A DNA stretch of 64,000 bases from Cryptomeria japonica (taxonomy: Eukaryota > Streptophyta > Pinopsida > Cupressales > Cupressaceae), in assembly GCF_030272615.1 (NCBI RefSeq), contig NC_081412.1, positions 668,427,852 through 668,491,851 of the forward strand, written 5' to 3'. Position numbers and translations under genes: made by a program. How positions within the stretch are numbered: the first letter of the stretch is position 1; every line of letters begins with the position of its first letter. This document shows positions 46,545 through 57,459 of the stretch, one piece after another. The notes beneath the pieces were generated by a model. It saw only the letters and a program-made list of their open reading frames with translations. It made no database searches and was not told the origin of the DNA.

Positions 46545-49013
46545 GTGTCTAAAAGAGGAATAGAAGCTGATCCAGCAAAGGTCAAGGCTATCTTGGACAT
46601 GCCGCCACCCAAGAATATCAGTCAACTTTGGTCTTTACAAGGGAGACTCCAGTCCATACGAAGATTCATAGCACAACTTGCAGATAAGTGTAACCCTTTC
46701 CAGCACCTGCTACACAAAAACATCAAGTTCAAATGGGATGAGAACTGTCAACAGGCTTTTCAGGCGCTCAAAGACTATCTTTTGAACCCGCCAGTTTTGA
46801 TGCCACCAATTCAAGATCAACCATTGCTACTTTACATATCAGCTACTCCAACAGCACTGGGGGCACTCCTAGCACAGCAAATACCTGACGGCAAGGAAAA
46901 AGCAGTTTACTATATCAGTCGCACATTGGTGGGATATGAGCTGAACTACACACCAATTGAGCGTGCATGTCTCGCTGTGGTCTTTGTTTCACAAAAATTA
47001 CGACATTATATGCTTACTCACAAGACTAAGTTGATTGCTAGAATTGATCCACTAAAATATCTTCTCAACAAAGCTACACTTACGGGGCGGCTGGCCAAGT
47101 GGGTAATGATTTTGAGTGAATTCGACATTGAATACGTGGACAGAAAAGCCATAAAAGGACAAGAAATTGCAGATCAACTGGCAGATGCTCCCATGATAGA
47201 TGATGTTCCTCTACAGTCAGAATTTCCAGATGAGTCCATTCTAACGATATCACCTGCAAAGCCATGGCAACTATACTTTGACGGCTCATACACACAGCAC
47301 GGGGCAGGAGCGGGTATACTCTTTATAACTCCCCAAGGTGATTCTATACCAAAGTCATACCGCTTATCATTTCCTTGCACCAACAATATAGCGGAGTATG
47401 AGGCATTAACAACTGGGTTAAGAATTGCAGTTCAGTGGAAGATCCAAGAACTTCGTGTTTTTGGGGATTCTCAACTTGTCATCCGTCAAGCAACTGATGA
47501 TTATCAAACAAAAGATGAAAAGCTAATGCCTTACAAACAACTGGTAGATGATCTGAAACAGCACTTTGCAAAGATAGAGTTTGAGCAGATACCAAGAGAA
47601 CAGAATCGCGTTGCTGATGCCATGGCTACAATTGCTTCGCTCATTGATCTACCGCAAAATGAGACTCGCTATGAGTTCCTGGTTGACAACCTGCTGATTC
47701 CATCATATGAGATCACTCCTACGGAAATGATATGTGTTGTTGGTCCTGAATCCCAGTTATATGGTTCCATATTCACATACCTTCGCGACAATATCTTACC
47801 TCCCGATCTATCGAACAACCAACGCCGCACTTTCATTCGCCAATCCTCCCGATACGTTATCCTAGCTGATATCCTATACCGACGAGGTCTAGATGGCACC
47901 CTCCTTAGATGTTTAGAGAGTGACGAAGCTCAGATTGCATTACGAGAAGTGCACGAAGGGATATGTGGTCTGCATACTAGTGGTCCTACCTTGGCCAAGA
48001 AACTTATCAGGACTGGATATTACTGGCCTACTATGGAAAAAGATGCATACCAGTTTGTCAAGAAGTGTAAGCAGTGTCAAATTCATGGAGACCTTATACA
48101 TGCACCAGCACAGGAACTACAACCACTTGCATCTCCTTGGCCCTTTTGTCAGTGGGGACTCGATCTCATAGGCAAGATTCACCCTCCTTCTTCCAATGGA
48201 CATAAATTCATTATCATAGCCACAGAGTATTTCACAAAGTGGATTGAAGCCGTGCCTCTCACACAAGTTACTGGGAAACAAATCGCTACTTTCATCCTGA
48301 ACTACATCATTTGTCGATACGGGATTCCTACTTCCATTATCACCGATAACGGGCATCCTTTCAAGAACCAAGATGTTCGTGAACTCTGTGAGCACTTCCA
48401 TATCTCTCACCATTTCTCCACACCATACTACCCCCAAGGTAATGGCCAAGCTGAGGCATCTAACAAAACAATTCTCAAAATCCTTAAAAAGACAGTCGAC
48501 GACGCTGGCCGTAACTGGCATGTCCAACTCAATCCTGCACTTTGGGCCTACCGCACAAGTGTCCGCACACCTACAGGAGCTACACCCTACTCACTTGTCT
48601 ACGGCGCTGAAGCCATCTTGCCTATTGAGGTCGAGTTACCTTCTTTACGGGTCTCCTTGAGAAACATAATCAACGATGAAGACTACAGGGTCTCTCGCTT
48701 ACAAGAACTAGAACTGCTGGAGGAACGACGACACACTGCTTTTAATCATCTCAAGGCTTACCAACAAAGAATGAGTCGCAGTTACAATCACAAGGTCAAG
48801 CCTCGCACATTTGAGGTAGGTGACTTAGTCCTCAGAGAGAACCCCAAGAATCAACAAGACAGAGATAAGAAGGGCAAATTTGAACCCAACTGGCTTGGTC
48901 CTTACATCATCACAGCAGTATATGGATCTGGGGCATATCAGCTCTCAACTACAGAAGGTGAACCCTTGGAGGACCCTATCAACAGCATGCATCTTCGCAG
49001 ATTCTACACATAA
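46545..49013 (+). CDS. Gypsy-2 RT end, dual RNase H and integrase
   Basis: An open frame of 822 codons. The first RNase H includes PLLLYISATPTALGALLAQQ and YELNYTPIERACLAVVF. The second, Tat-type RNase H reads WQLYFDGSYTQHGAGAG, NIAEYEALTTG, LRVFGDSQLVIRQ and NRVADAMATIAS. The integrase has the HHCC finger (HEGICGLHTSG, CKQCQIHG) and an intact DDE: GLDLIGKIHP, SIITDNGHPF and GNGQAEASNKT. The C-terminal part KGKFEPNWLGPYIITAVYG closes near the stop at 49011-49013. Integrase and both RNases H look catalytically complete. The open frame starts inside RT, so it is not a natural start. Confidence 0.93.
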   Translation: MSKRGIEADPAKVKAILDMPPPKNISQLWSLQGRLQSIRRFIAQLADKCNPFQHLLHKNIKFKWDENCQQAFQALKDYLLNPPVLMPPIQDQPLLLYISATPTALGALLAQQIPDGKEKAVYYISRTLVGYELNYTPIERACLAVVFVSQKLRHYMLTHKTKLIARIDPLKYLLNKATLTGRLAKWVMILSEFDIEYVDRKAIKGQEIADQLADAPMIDDVPLQSEFPDESILTISPAKPWQLYFDGSYTQHGAGAGILFITPQGDSIPKSYRLSFPCTNNIAEYEALTTGLRIAVQWKIQELRVFGDSQLVIRQATDDYQTKDEKLMPYKQLVDDLKQHFAKIEFEQIPREQNRVADAMATIASLIDLPQNETRYEFLVDNLLIPSYEITPTEMICVVGPESQLYGSIFTYLRDNILPPDLSNNQRRTFIRQSSRYVILADILYRRGLDGTLLRCLESDEAQIALREVHEGICGLHTSGPTLAKKLIRTGYYWPTMEKDAYQFVKKCKQCQIHGDLIHAPAQELQPLASPWPFCQWGLDLIGKIHPPSSNGHKFIIIATEYFTKWIEAVPLTQVTGKQIATFILNYIICRYGIPTSIITDNGHPFKNQDVRELCEHFHISHHFSTPYYPQGNGQAEASNKTILKILKKTVDDAGRNWHVQLNPALWAYRTSVRTPTGATPYSLVYGAEAILPIEVELPSLRVSLRNIINDEDYRVSRLQELELLEERRHTAFNHLKAYQQRMSRSYNHKVKPRTFEVGDLVLRENPKNQQDRDKKGKFEPNWLGPYIITAVYGSGAYQLSTTEGEPLEDPINSMHLRRFYT

Positions 49014-50677
49014 GCTCTTTGGAACATCCTAATTCAAAAATACAAAAAAATCAAAAAATTGCAAAAATACAAAAAAATCAAAAATTTCAAAAATACAAAA
49101 AAAAAAATTATAAAACAAAAAAATTGAAAAAATTGAAAAATCCAAAAAAAAAAAAAAGTAAAGAGAAATAATTTCATCCAACGGTGAAAACCACTTCGGT
49201 GGCGCCCTGGGCAAGTACCATGGTGAAAACTGGGTCACCAGCGCCATGCGTAGGGACTTTGCTCCTCCCTCCTTCAGGATTCACTTTCATCCTTTCACTT
49301 TGCACACACTCACAACCTATTCGCTCACAATAAACTTACCTATTCCCATCATGGCTTGTTATTGATCTACCTAAGATTGGTTAGCCATCCATAAATCTCC
49401 CTTTTCACTCCCTTTCCATCCATAATAAATCAGATCCTATCTGTGACTACGGCCAATTCCTACGTCTAGTGATGGGTGTGGAACTGAGAACATCACATGT
49501 TTCGAGGAGTACAGTTTCTTCTAGTTTCCTTCAAGTCTATCCGCGCACAATCTGCAATAAAGCAGCATCTACATTGAAGATCCGCAATAAAGTTCCATCT
49601 TCTCCGCAATAAAGTATCAGTTTCATGGATTCAGTCAGTTTCAGATGAGACACAGCAGCAACAATGAGCTTCAACAAAATCAAATCTTTCAACAGACTCA
49701 GACAACATATGGTTCAGTGCTATCTATCCTTTTTGTGAAAGTGAACATTGTGACCACAATCGAATAAGACTTAAACAAGTGACAAGAGACACTAAACTTG
49801 AGGACTACAGTGGATGTTGGTGTCGAGTCTTGGTTTTCTTTTGTTTTCATTTTTTTTGGTGACATGTCTTTTAGCTTTTCCAGGATGTCTTTGACTAGAG
49901 ATTCTATCTCCAGGATATCTTTGACTAGAAAGGCGAGGATGGGGTATCGTCACCTATTTGCATTTGCTGTCTGTGGATTGTCTTTTAGTAATGCTATGAC
50001 TTGTCCAAGGATATGAGGACACTATGAGTCTAGTATGAACTGGGGCATTCCTTGTTTGTGACTATCTTATCTCCATGCAAACAGGTACAATGACTTTTTG
50101 GGTCGAACAAATGCCTCGATTGTCATAACTTATTCTGCCATAATAAAGCTCAATGATGATAACGCACAAGAAGCTCTTTCACGTTCATATCTTCTGTCTT
50201 CCATCCCCCTTTCTTGATTGACTTCCATTGTCCTTCTCGAGTCCGCATAGCCCGCTATCACGTGACTGAGTATGATGACACACCAAAAACATTTGCATTT
50301 CATATAGTTACACCTGCATCACCACATTTAAGCATTTCATACATACATATAGATATTACAATTGCATCACATCCTGCATACAACACATGTTAGCACATTT
50401 TCATTATGTAAATGATCATTTGCATTATCATATTCATTTGCATTACATACATTCACATTTGCATCATGCATCACATATACAACATAAAAGAATAAAAAAA
50501 TATTGCATTGCATCATATAAGCATCCATATCATAAAACATGTATCACATAAGAACATTTCATCACATAGGTATGCATGCATGTAGCTGCCGCAAAAATGG
50601 ATCATCTCTCATATATAATCAAAAGTGTCATGATACAATGATGTCAAAATCATATGGCTACAATCACCCGCAGGTGT
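49014..50677 (+). other. Gypsy-2 region after pol, no gene seen
   Basis: A-rich low-complexity sequence (49030-49165) is followed by the GGTGAAAACC...GGCGCC phrase shared with gypsy-1. The remainder becomes CAT/ATTTGCAT-rich (50320-50580), like the repeat-bearing stretch of gypsy-1 but without strict periodicity. Confidence 0.5.
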
Positions 50678-51142
50678 CTACATCATTATACAAAATGGTA
50701 CAAAATTGATACAGAGGAACTCACTAATCACTCCTGCCAACACTATTGGTAGTGCTAATCCTATCCATGTCATGGTATCCCATGCCACATGTCCCACCCT
50801 CATCCCTAGTCCTGGATCCTAGAACACTCGTCTCAGTGCATTCCTATCTCCATCTCGATCATAGGGTACTAACTCCCCATCGATCAATATCCATAGAATC
50901 CTATATACATCCTCCAAGGTGACTGTCATCTCACCCATCGGCAAATGCAAACTACAAGTCTCTGAGTGCCATCTCTCAGCCAGTGTAGTTAGCAATCCCA
51001 TGTTCACCCGAAACTCAGGCACATACAGAATGTATCTCAATCCCATAACCTCAATAGCAATCCTGTCCTGAATCGACAACTCAGGTCACAACCTCTGAGT
51101 CGATGGGAATCTCTCCCGTGACTCCAGCATCGGCAAATACTC
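50678..51142 (-). pseudogene. Antisense PMD gene in gypsy-2, exon 2 (truncated)
   Basis: The exon begins at CTGCAG|GAG (51142) and carries the PMD opening: LTTLAERWHSETCSLHLPMG then EMTVTLEDVYRIL, aligned with gypsy-1. After stops near 51086 and 50820 the frame continues to IVLAGVISEFLC, matching LAGFIGGFLC of gypsy-1, and ends at 50678. The WRPY and VLRQFG parts present in gypsy-1 are missing, so the domain is truncated by roughly two thirds. Orientation and position relative to pol and the 3' LTR are the same as in gypsy-1. Confidence 0.7.
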
Positions 51143-51649
51143 CTGCAGTCAAGCAACTCAATCATGTCAGTTATCGTGGCATTCACTGTTTATCACAAAA
51201 TGCTACTCGCTATCTAAATGCACATAGCTATTTATCCTAGTGACACTCACTGTTCATCACAAAGTGTTGCTATCTATCCTAGTAGTACTCCCTGTTCATC
51301 ACAAAGTACTACGTGTGTGACACTCACTGTTCATCACAAAGTGTTACTCACATTTGCACTCTCTGTTCATCACAAAGTGCTGCTCATATTTTAGTACTCC
51401 CTGTTCATCACAAAGTACTCTATCTTGGTACTCACTGTTCATCACAAAGTGCCTTGATATATCTTAGTCTTCCCTAGAGGACCTTCTTGAGTGTATCCTC
51501 TCAGCAGCTTATCCAATCGACAGCATATGTTCATCACAGAACTGCCGATTTGACCTGGAAGACATAAATGTGCATTTATTACATTACCTAGTATGCATTA
51601 ATGACAACAATAAATGCATCAAAGTACGAGGAGGTTTTGTGGTACTCAC
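51143..51649 (-). other. Predicted intron of the gypsy-2 PMD gene
   Basis: 507 bases from a CCG|GTGAGT donor to a CTGCAG|GAG acceptor, phase 0 on both sides, as in gypsy-1. The hairpin array fills its 3' half. Not confirmed by any transcript. Confidence 0.6.
51179..51453 (-). repeat. Covarying hairpin array in the gypsy-2 PMD intron
   Basis: Seven units share a 15-base loop, CACTGTTCATCACAA (or CCC/CTC variants), while the arms differ and stay complementary: GCATT/AATGC (51179-51203), ACACT/AGTGT (51243-51267), GTAGTACT/AGTACTAC (51282-51312), GTGACACT/AGTGTTAC (51317-51347, one G-T), GCACT/AGTGC (51356-51380), AGTACT/AGTACT (51393-51419) and GGTACT/AGTGCC (51427-51453, one G-T). An eighth, degenerate unit is near 51525-51545. 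Arm changes on one side are matched on the other, the mark of selected base pairing. Confidence 0.85.
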
Positions 51650-51715
51650 CGGCTCTCCTGCCTCCGTTGGCCTCTAGAATCGGCGAACACGGTCGAATCT
51701 GTGAACAAAAGCCAT
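51650..51715 (-). pseudogene. Antisense PMD gene in gypsy-2, exon 1
   Basis: ATG at 51715-51713 gives 22 codons (MAFVHRFDRVRRF, a TAG, then RPTEAGEP) ending at GTGAGT. The pattern HRFxRxxR...RP matches gypsy-1 exon 1. One nonsense codon at position 14 disables it here. Confidence 0.55.
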
Positions 51716-51802
51716 CGTTGCTGACTGTTGCTGCTTTATTTTTGCTTTGCACTATGCTCTTGTGACGGTGTAGATGACAATGAGGATGTATTTTCCCCCG
51801 TG

Positions 51803-51812
51803 GTCTATCTTA
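51803..51812 (-). promoter_or_regulatory. Possible TATA box of the gypsy-2 antisense PMD gene
   Basis: The minus strand reads TCTATAAGATAG about 95 bases before the exon 1 ATG, comparable with TATAAAA in gypsy-1. Confidence 0.45.
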
Positions 51813-52040
51813 TAGACTGCCCTAGCTCTCATTTCCCGAGTCAGTCTTCCTTATCCCGTGACTTTGTCACTTTATCTGATCAGTCCATTCTATCTCGTCT
51901 TTCTTATCGAGAGATTGTCTGCAATCTTTTCAGACATTTTCATCCAATCTCTCGAGGGGGCATATAATTCCCATCCTGGGGCAACTCTGTATCAGTTCAT
52001 CTTATCTTCTTTGAAACAACGCGACAAGCCGCATTGTCTC

Positions 52041-52054
52041 AAAGAGGGGCAAAA
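52041..52054 (+). other. Gypsy-2 polypurine tract
   Basis: AAAGAGGGGCAAAA directly before the 3' LTR, identical to gypsy-1. Confidence 0.9.
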
Positions 52055-52987
52055 TGTAGACACTCAAAATTGTCATGTCTAATTAAATAAATATTTTATT
52101 TATTTAATTATCTAAGCCTAATTCTTCTATTAATTAAATAAATTTTTTTATTTATTTAATTAATTCATTTATCCTCTTCTAGCCTTATTTCTCATTTAAA
52201 TAAATACATTTATTTATTTAAATTATCCCTTTCCTAAATTAAATATAAATATTTTTTATTTAATTGTCCTACTTCTTCTATTAATTAAATAAATCTTTAT
52301 TTATTTAATTAATTCATTATCTTTTTCTACCCATGACACATGTCATTCATCTCTTATTTTCTACACTACCTACCTCTTTCATTATTTTATTATTTCTTAT
52401 ACCTACCCTCTAATCCTAGCCGACCTCTCTTTTTACACCTCTCAATCTTAACCCTCCATTTCATATTGTGTTTTCTACCCATGACACATGTCATTCATCT
52501 CTTATTTTCTACACTACCTACCTCTTTCATTATTTTATTATTTCTTATACCTACCCTCTAATCCTAGCCGACCTCTCTTTTTACACCTCTCAATCTTAAC
52601 CCTCCATTTCATATTGTGTCTTCTATTTAAGGAGATGCTTCCTTCATTGTCAAACCCTAATCACTCATGCTAATAATCTTTCATGCAACTTGCTACACTA
52701 CGATCCTACTTGCAACCACATTCCGTTCTTTATTGAGCTCTTGTGCATACAAAAATCTGAGAGCACATATATCAAGCAAGATCAATGGAGATAGGAAGAA
52801 TGGAGATCAAAACCCTATTGGACATGTGATGGTATAATCTTTGTGATTTTTGAGTTATTTTGCATTGTCTTAGGTTATCTTCATATGTTATGGTGGATCT
52901 TTGTTCATTGTTAGGCTAGGGTTTAGTGGTTGAATTCATTTAGCCTTTCAATATTGTTATTATTGTTATCCATTTTCACCATATACA
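52055..52987 (+). repeat. Gypsy-2 3' LTR with internal tandem duplication
   Basis: 933 bases, TGTAGACACTC to ACCATATACA, followed by the GTACT target duplication. A 148-base segment (about 52323-52470) is repeated immediately after itself (to about 52618). The 5' LTR has it once. Confidence 0.95.
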
Positions 52988-52992
52988 GTACT

Positions 52993-55970
52993 CTTCTTAT
53001 TTCCTTTTCAATGTCCCGTGAACAGATGTGGCTTGCATGTATCCCTGTACAGTTCCTTATACTCCAAAATTGTTGAATTCAGTGCCGATAAAAGTGTGTT
53101 AATGTGTTCCATGCACTTCTTTATTGTTTCCTCAAAGAATTTTTTCTTTCTTTTTCCATTTTCTCTTTGAAGGTTTCCTCATTTATTTGATCAACTATTA
53201 AAACATTTCCAGCAATGAATTTAGACAATGTGTCTAACTAACTTAAAGAATCCTTTACATGAACTAAATTGCATTTTGGTGCAATCATCTTAAGAATAGG
53301 TATAGTATCATCAATTTCCTTGTAGGCCAATGCATTACAATCAGTTGTCTTCTTTATTGAGTCCAGAAGTACCTCTATCACATTTGTAGGTCTGAATTCA
53401 ATTAGTGAAGTGCCAGATGTTTGACCATCTACCTTTACTATTTCAATGCTTGCAGTATTAGCAGCCAATTTGCTTGAATCAACCTCTGGTGGATCAACCT
53501 GAGTTTGCATTTCAACTAGCAATGGTTTAGGCTTCTCAGTGATTACCGGTTGCACTGTCTCAATGTGTACCTGTGTATCTGTCGGTTTCTCTGTTGGTTT
53601 TTCTATATTATCTACTGTTGGTATCTTTGTCACTGTCTGTACAGGTTTCTCAATGCTAGCATCAATACTTTTAGTATTCATTCTACTGTTCAAAGGTTTG
53701 ACTGAATGCTTTGTTTTCTCTGCTTTCTCTGTTTGTATTCCAACCTCAATATTTTCTATCGGTTGCTCAGCAATGTTTCTAGCATTAGCAATATCTTCTT
53801 TTACCTTACTATTGTCGTTGTCCACAACAATGTTCACTTCTTGAGTATCAATATTCATGGTGAATAAAATTTCTGATTCAGGTTAGTGTCTTCATGTGTT
53901 GTGTCTATAATTTTAGTAGTCGGTATTTACCGGTGTAGTAACCAAGGGTGGTGGTAGGTTGTTAGTTATTTTTATGTTCGATATTCCACCAATTTTACCT
54001 TTCCCTTTGTCTCTGTCCTTCTGATAAACTTGAAATTTTTCTTGGGTCTGTTCAATTCTTTCTATTTTTCTTTCTCTACAAAAAGAGATATCCCATTTGT
54101 CTGTTGTTTTCTCTGTAATTTCATTGACTCTTCCAGCCATTAAGCTTACATTCTGGTGACCACTAGAAAAAAGTGATCTGTTAGCTTCACTAATTAGTTC
54201 ATCAATCTCCTGTTTAGAGCCAACTGGATGTATTGCTAGAAGTTTTTCAATCTTAAGTTTCTTGTCTAGCTCAATAACTGCAATCCTCTTAGCATCTAAC
54301 CATCTATACAATTCATTTGGAAAATCATATACAACTTCAATTAACACTTTCTTGTAAATGTCAAGATGTAGAATTATGTTGTTTTCAATACTTTCCTTCT
54401 TAGAATCAGTGAATGTATTATACAATTTGCTCACATTAGCTAAGTTGTCATCATCAATGATTTCACTGGGTAAGTTATCCAAATGTGGTATGACCTATTT
54501 TTGTTTATTCTTTGGTGTCAATTTCTTTTCCGGTGGTCTTAGCACTTGTTGCTTCTTCCTTGTTTTGTTTGGTGAAGGAGAGGGTACCGGTGAGGGTTTT
54601 CTCTTCCTATCAACTCTCTTAAACTCAACAGGTATCTCACTGTTAGATGATGTACCAACCGGTGAGATATGTGCCTCCAGTTGTAATCCTTCCAAGTCAC
54701 TTTCCTTTATTCTAGTGATGTTCATTATGTTTTCTTTGATTTCTTTTACTTGTTTTGTTGCACTCCTTATGTACTTTTCTCTTTTCTTTCTCTGTTTCAT
54801 TGTCTGTACACTGCTCTCTATTGTTTATGCATTACCAAAAACTTTTTTTGTGGGTTCTCTAGGTGCTTCTAATAGGGATTTAGCATAATTTTCAATAATA
54901 TTTACATCTGCCTCATACCCCATTTAAGTTACCCATACAGTTCTAGGAAGAACTGCTTCCATCCATATTTCATCCTTTTTAATCACAAAACATATTTCCT
55001 TGTTATATTTGTCTACTACACTTTGTGGTAGTCTCTCTCTGGTTTTCATTTCTTCTTGGAAGGTTTTGAAATACTCAGTTATGTTTTTCTCCTTATCAGT
55101 ACCCATGTCAGTGAAGGCTTCTAGCAATTGTTTGCCTACCGATATATCATATCCAAAATCTTTCTCTCCAATACTAGGAACTTGTTTTGAAAAATACAAC
55201 ATAAGACATACCAAAAGATTACCAAAATGAAATGTTCCTTTCTTATCACCTTTTATCTTTTTCAGGTTGTCTATTAGTTCATCCTTTAGCCACTCACATA
55301 CATCTATTTTTGCATCATTATTTACCATATCATAAGCACTTTTAATGCAAAGACTAGAAACTGAATTGAGTCGATTTGGATGTGTTGTCTTATAACCTAA
55401 GATCATACTTATGAATCTGACATTTATATCCTTGATGTTATTTACTCTCAGGGATCTACTATTAGATTTTTCTCCTATTAAGGTCATGACTGTGTTATTA
55501 GGTACCTTCTTTGTCTTATCTGGCCTACTACCGGTGGAGGATAAACCTATCACTGCCCTAATTGCTTCATTGGTGAGTTTGCAAACAAAATCAAGCCAAA
55601 GAAATTCTCCATGTAGCCTGCTAAGGACAATTCTCACTACCTCCTTAGGAAATTCAGGGATGTCCAAGATTTCCACAAAACCTAAGGTCTCAATTACTTT
55701 GTGCTCGAGTTTTACATTGCCATTTTCATCACAAATAACACTTCTAAACATCTTTAATACTTCCTCAAAACCTAATTCCTCAATATTGCAATGAATGTAA
55801 ATTCTAGGGTCTTCAACATAAGCAACACCTTTAGGAATTTTTGAAAATGTGCCTATGGAATCATCTTGCTTAGATATCTCAGGAATGATCTTGAAAACAG
55901 GCCTAGGGCATTTTACAACTTCCACAATAGTAGGGTTTGCAATAAATTTGGGAGCAGAAGAGGAAGCCAT
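52993..55970 (-). pseudogene. Element C ORF2 (unknown protein), main part
   Basis: ATG at 55970 opens MASSSAPKFIANPTIVEVVK. All open pieces down to 53238 lie in one frame, broken only by stops (near 54922, 54803, 54485 and 53860). In order: a helical N-terminal region (55970-54924) with VLSRLHGEFLWLDFVCKL, LTNEAIRAVIGL, DVCEWLKDELIDNLKKIKG and KGTFHFGNLLVCLMLYFS; a PRTVWVT motif; a basic Pro-rich stretch (RKRKPSPVPSPSPNKTRKKQ, 54500-54600); a helical block with LHLDIYKKVLIEVV (53913-54482); and a Thr/Val/Glu-rich linker. The coil is beyond gypsy-2 at 38006-38387. Not recognised. It occupies the place of pol. Confidence 0.7.
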
Positions 55971-56339
55971 TTGAAAAATACCTTAAGCTGCCTGATAAAG
56001 GTTTGAGTGCTTGAAATAAATTGCTTCACTTCTTCGCCTTGGATGCCTTCACTCAGGTTTTCACGCTCTCTGAAAGTTTGAATGCTTGGGGAATTAAAAA
56101 AGAGGGAAAACCAATGATTTATAATGTCTTTTCTTTCAACAACTACATTAAATGTTCGCTGGTTAAGTGAAACTTAACACATCTACCGGTAGAGAAGAAA
56201 TCCATCTTCTCACCATCAACCAAGGGTAAACTGCATGATATTCAACTTGTTGCAATACCCCCAAAGAGTTACTTTTTAGTTGGATGAAGAATCTCCTGCC
56301 GGTGGAGTAATACTCTATTCTACCGGTGAAAGAATAGTT

Positions 56340-57388
56340 TCATCAACATTCTAATCTCTCTTTCTAATCCACTGTTTTGAAAATTCTTGCTTTACTTCAT
56401 CTACCTTTTCTTTGCCTTTCAAACTGGGTCCTTTATTATTTGTCGGTGAAGTCTTACTTCTATAAAATTTTGCAATATCTCCAATCTTGTTACAAGCAAA
56501 ACAAGTCACATTGTTCTTCTGAATAGCCTTTCCATATCCTATGTTGGTTTGTGTTCTTCATTGATTAGATAAGTGCCCAAATCTTCCACAAACATAACAT
56601 CTCACATTCATTCTATAATTTTTTGAATTATGACCAATTTTGTTGTAGTTGGAACATTGACCAGTGGGTGCATTAATGTTCTGATTGTTTCTAAATCTAT
56701 AGTGATTTTCTCTATGACCATACCTATTATAGTTAAAGCATTTCCCATTAAATTTGTAAGCATGAGGTTGTCTTACCAGTTTACTGTGATCATGATTGTT
56801 TGTAGTATCGAAACTTTCTCCAAATTCAAATCCAAGTCCATTAGTATCTCCATTAGGTTTCTGACTTTTCAGCATATTATCAAGTTCTTCTGAACTTTTC
56901 TTGAATTTCTCTTTATGTTGATTTGTAGTAGCCAACTCATTTTCCAAAATTTCCATCTGTCTCATAATTTCAGTTTTATCATGTTGTATGTGAATTAGAT
57001 CTATCTTCAACATATTATTTTCATGACTGAGTCTTAGATTTTCATTTCCAACATCATTGAGTCTCCTAGTCAAGTCATCTTCATTCTTCTTTCTATGTTC
57101 AATGTCTTTACAAAATCTCATAGTCATGTCTTGCATTTCATTCCGCATAGTACTGTTTTCTTGCCTCAATTTGTTCACAAGCTCATTAAGAGTTTCCTTT
57201 TCATCATCATCATTTTGCATCTTCTCATGAAGTTCTTTTCTTTTATTTCTAGCAATAGTTAGATTCTCCTGAATTCCTTGAATGAATTCCTGTGCAATCC
57301 TCAGATCATCTTCAAGTTTGATATTCTTCAACTTCTCTATATCACAGTCCACAAGAGCTCCTTCTAATTATTTTCTTAAGCTCTCCAT
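56340..57388 (-). pseudogene. Element C first ORF: coiled coil and several zinc knuckles
   Basis: It starts at ATG 57388, about 50 bases inside the primer site. A coiled coil of roughly 170 residues (NKLRQENSTMRNEMQDMTMR type) is followed by NGLGFEFGESFD. Then come knuckle-like segments: CFNYNRYGHRENHYRF, CSNYNKIGHNSKNYR, CYVCGRFGHLSNQ and, after a stop, CFACNKIGDIAKFY. Many Cys are replaced by Tyr, so only some would bind zinc. No protease, RT or integrase follows. Closest in the window to element A. Confidence 0.78.
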
Positions 57389-57440
57389 CTGTACCGATGA
57401 CAGAATCTTCCTCAAGCTGTTAGACTTTTGAAAATAGAAG

Positions 57441-57457
57441 ACCAGGCTCTGATACCA
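57441..57457 (-). other. Primer-binding site of element C
   Basis: The minus strand reads TGGTATCAGAGCCTGGT, a perfect tRNA-iMet-type site beside the LTR. Confidence 0.9.
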
Positions 57458-57459
57458 AT

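Noticed and set aside
51179-51453. Regular repeats with spacers, resembling a CRISPR array
   Set aside because: Plant retrotransposon context, variable arms with constant loops, no cas genes.
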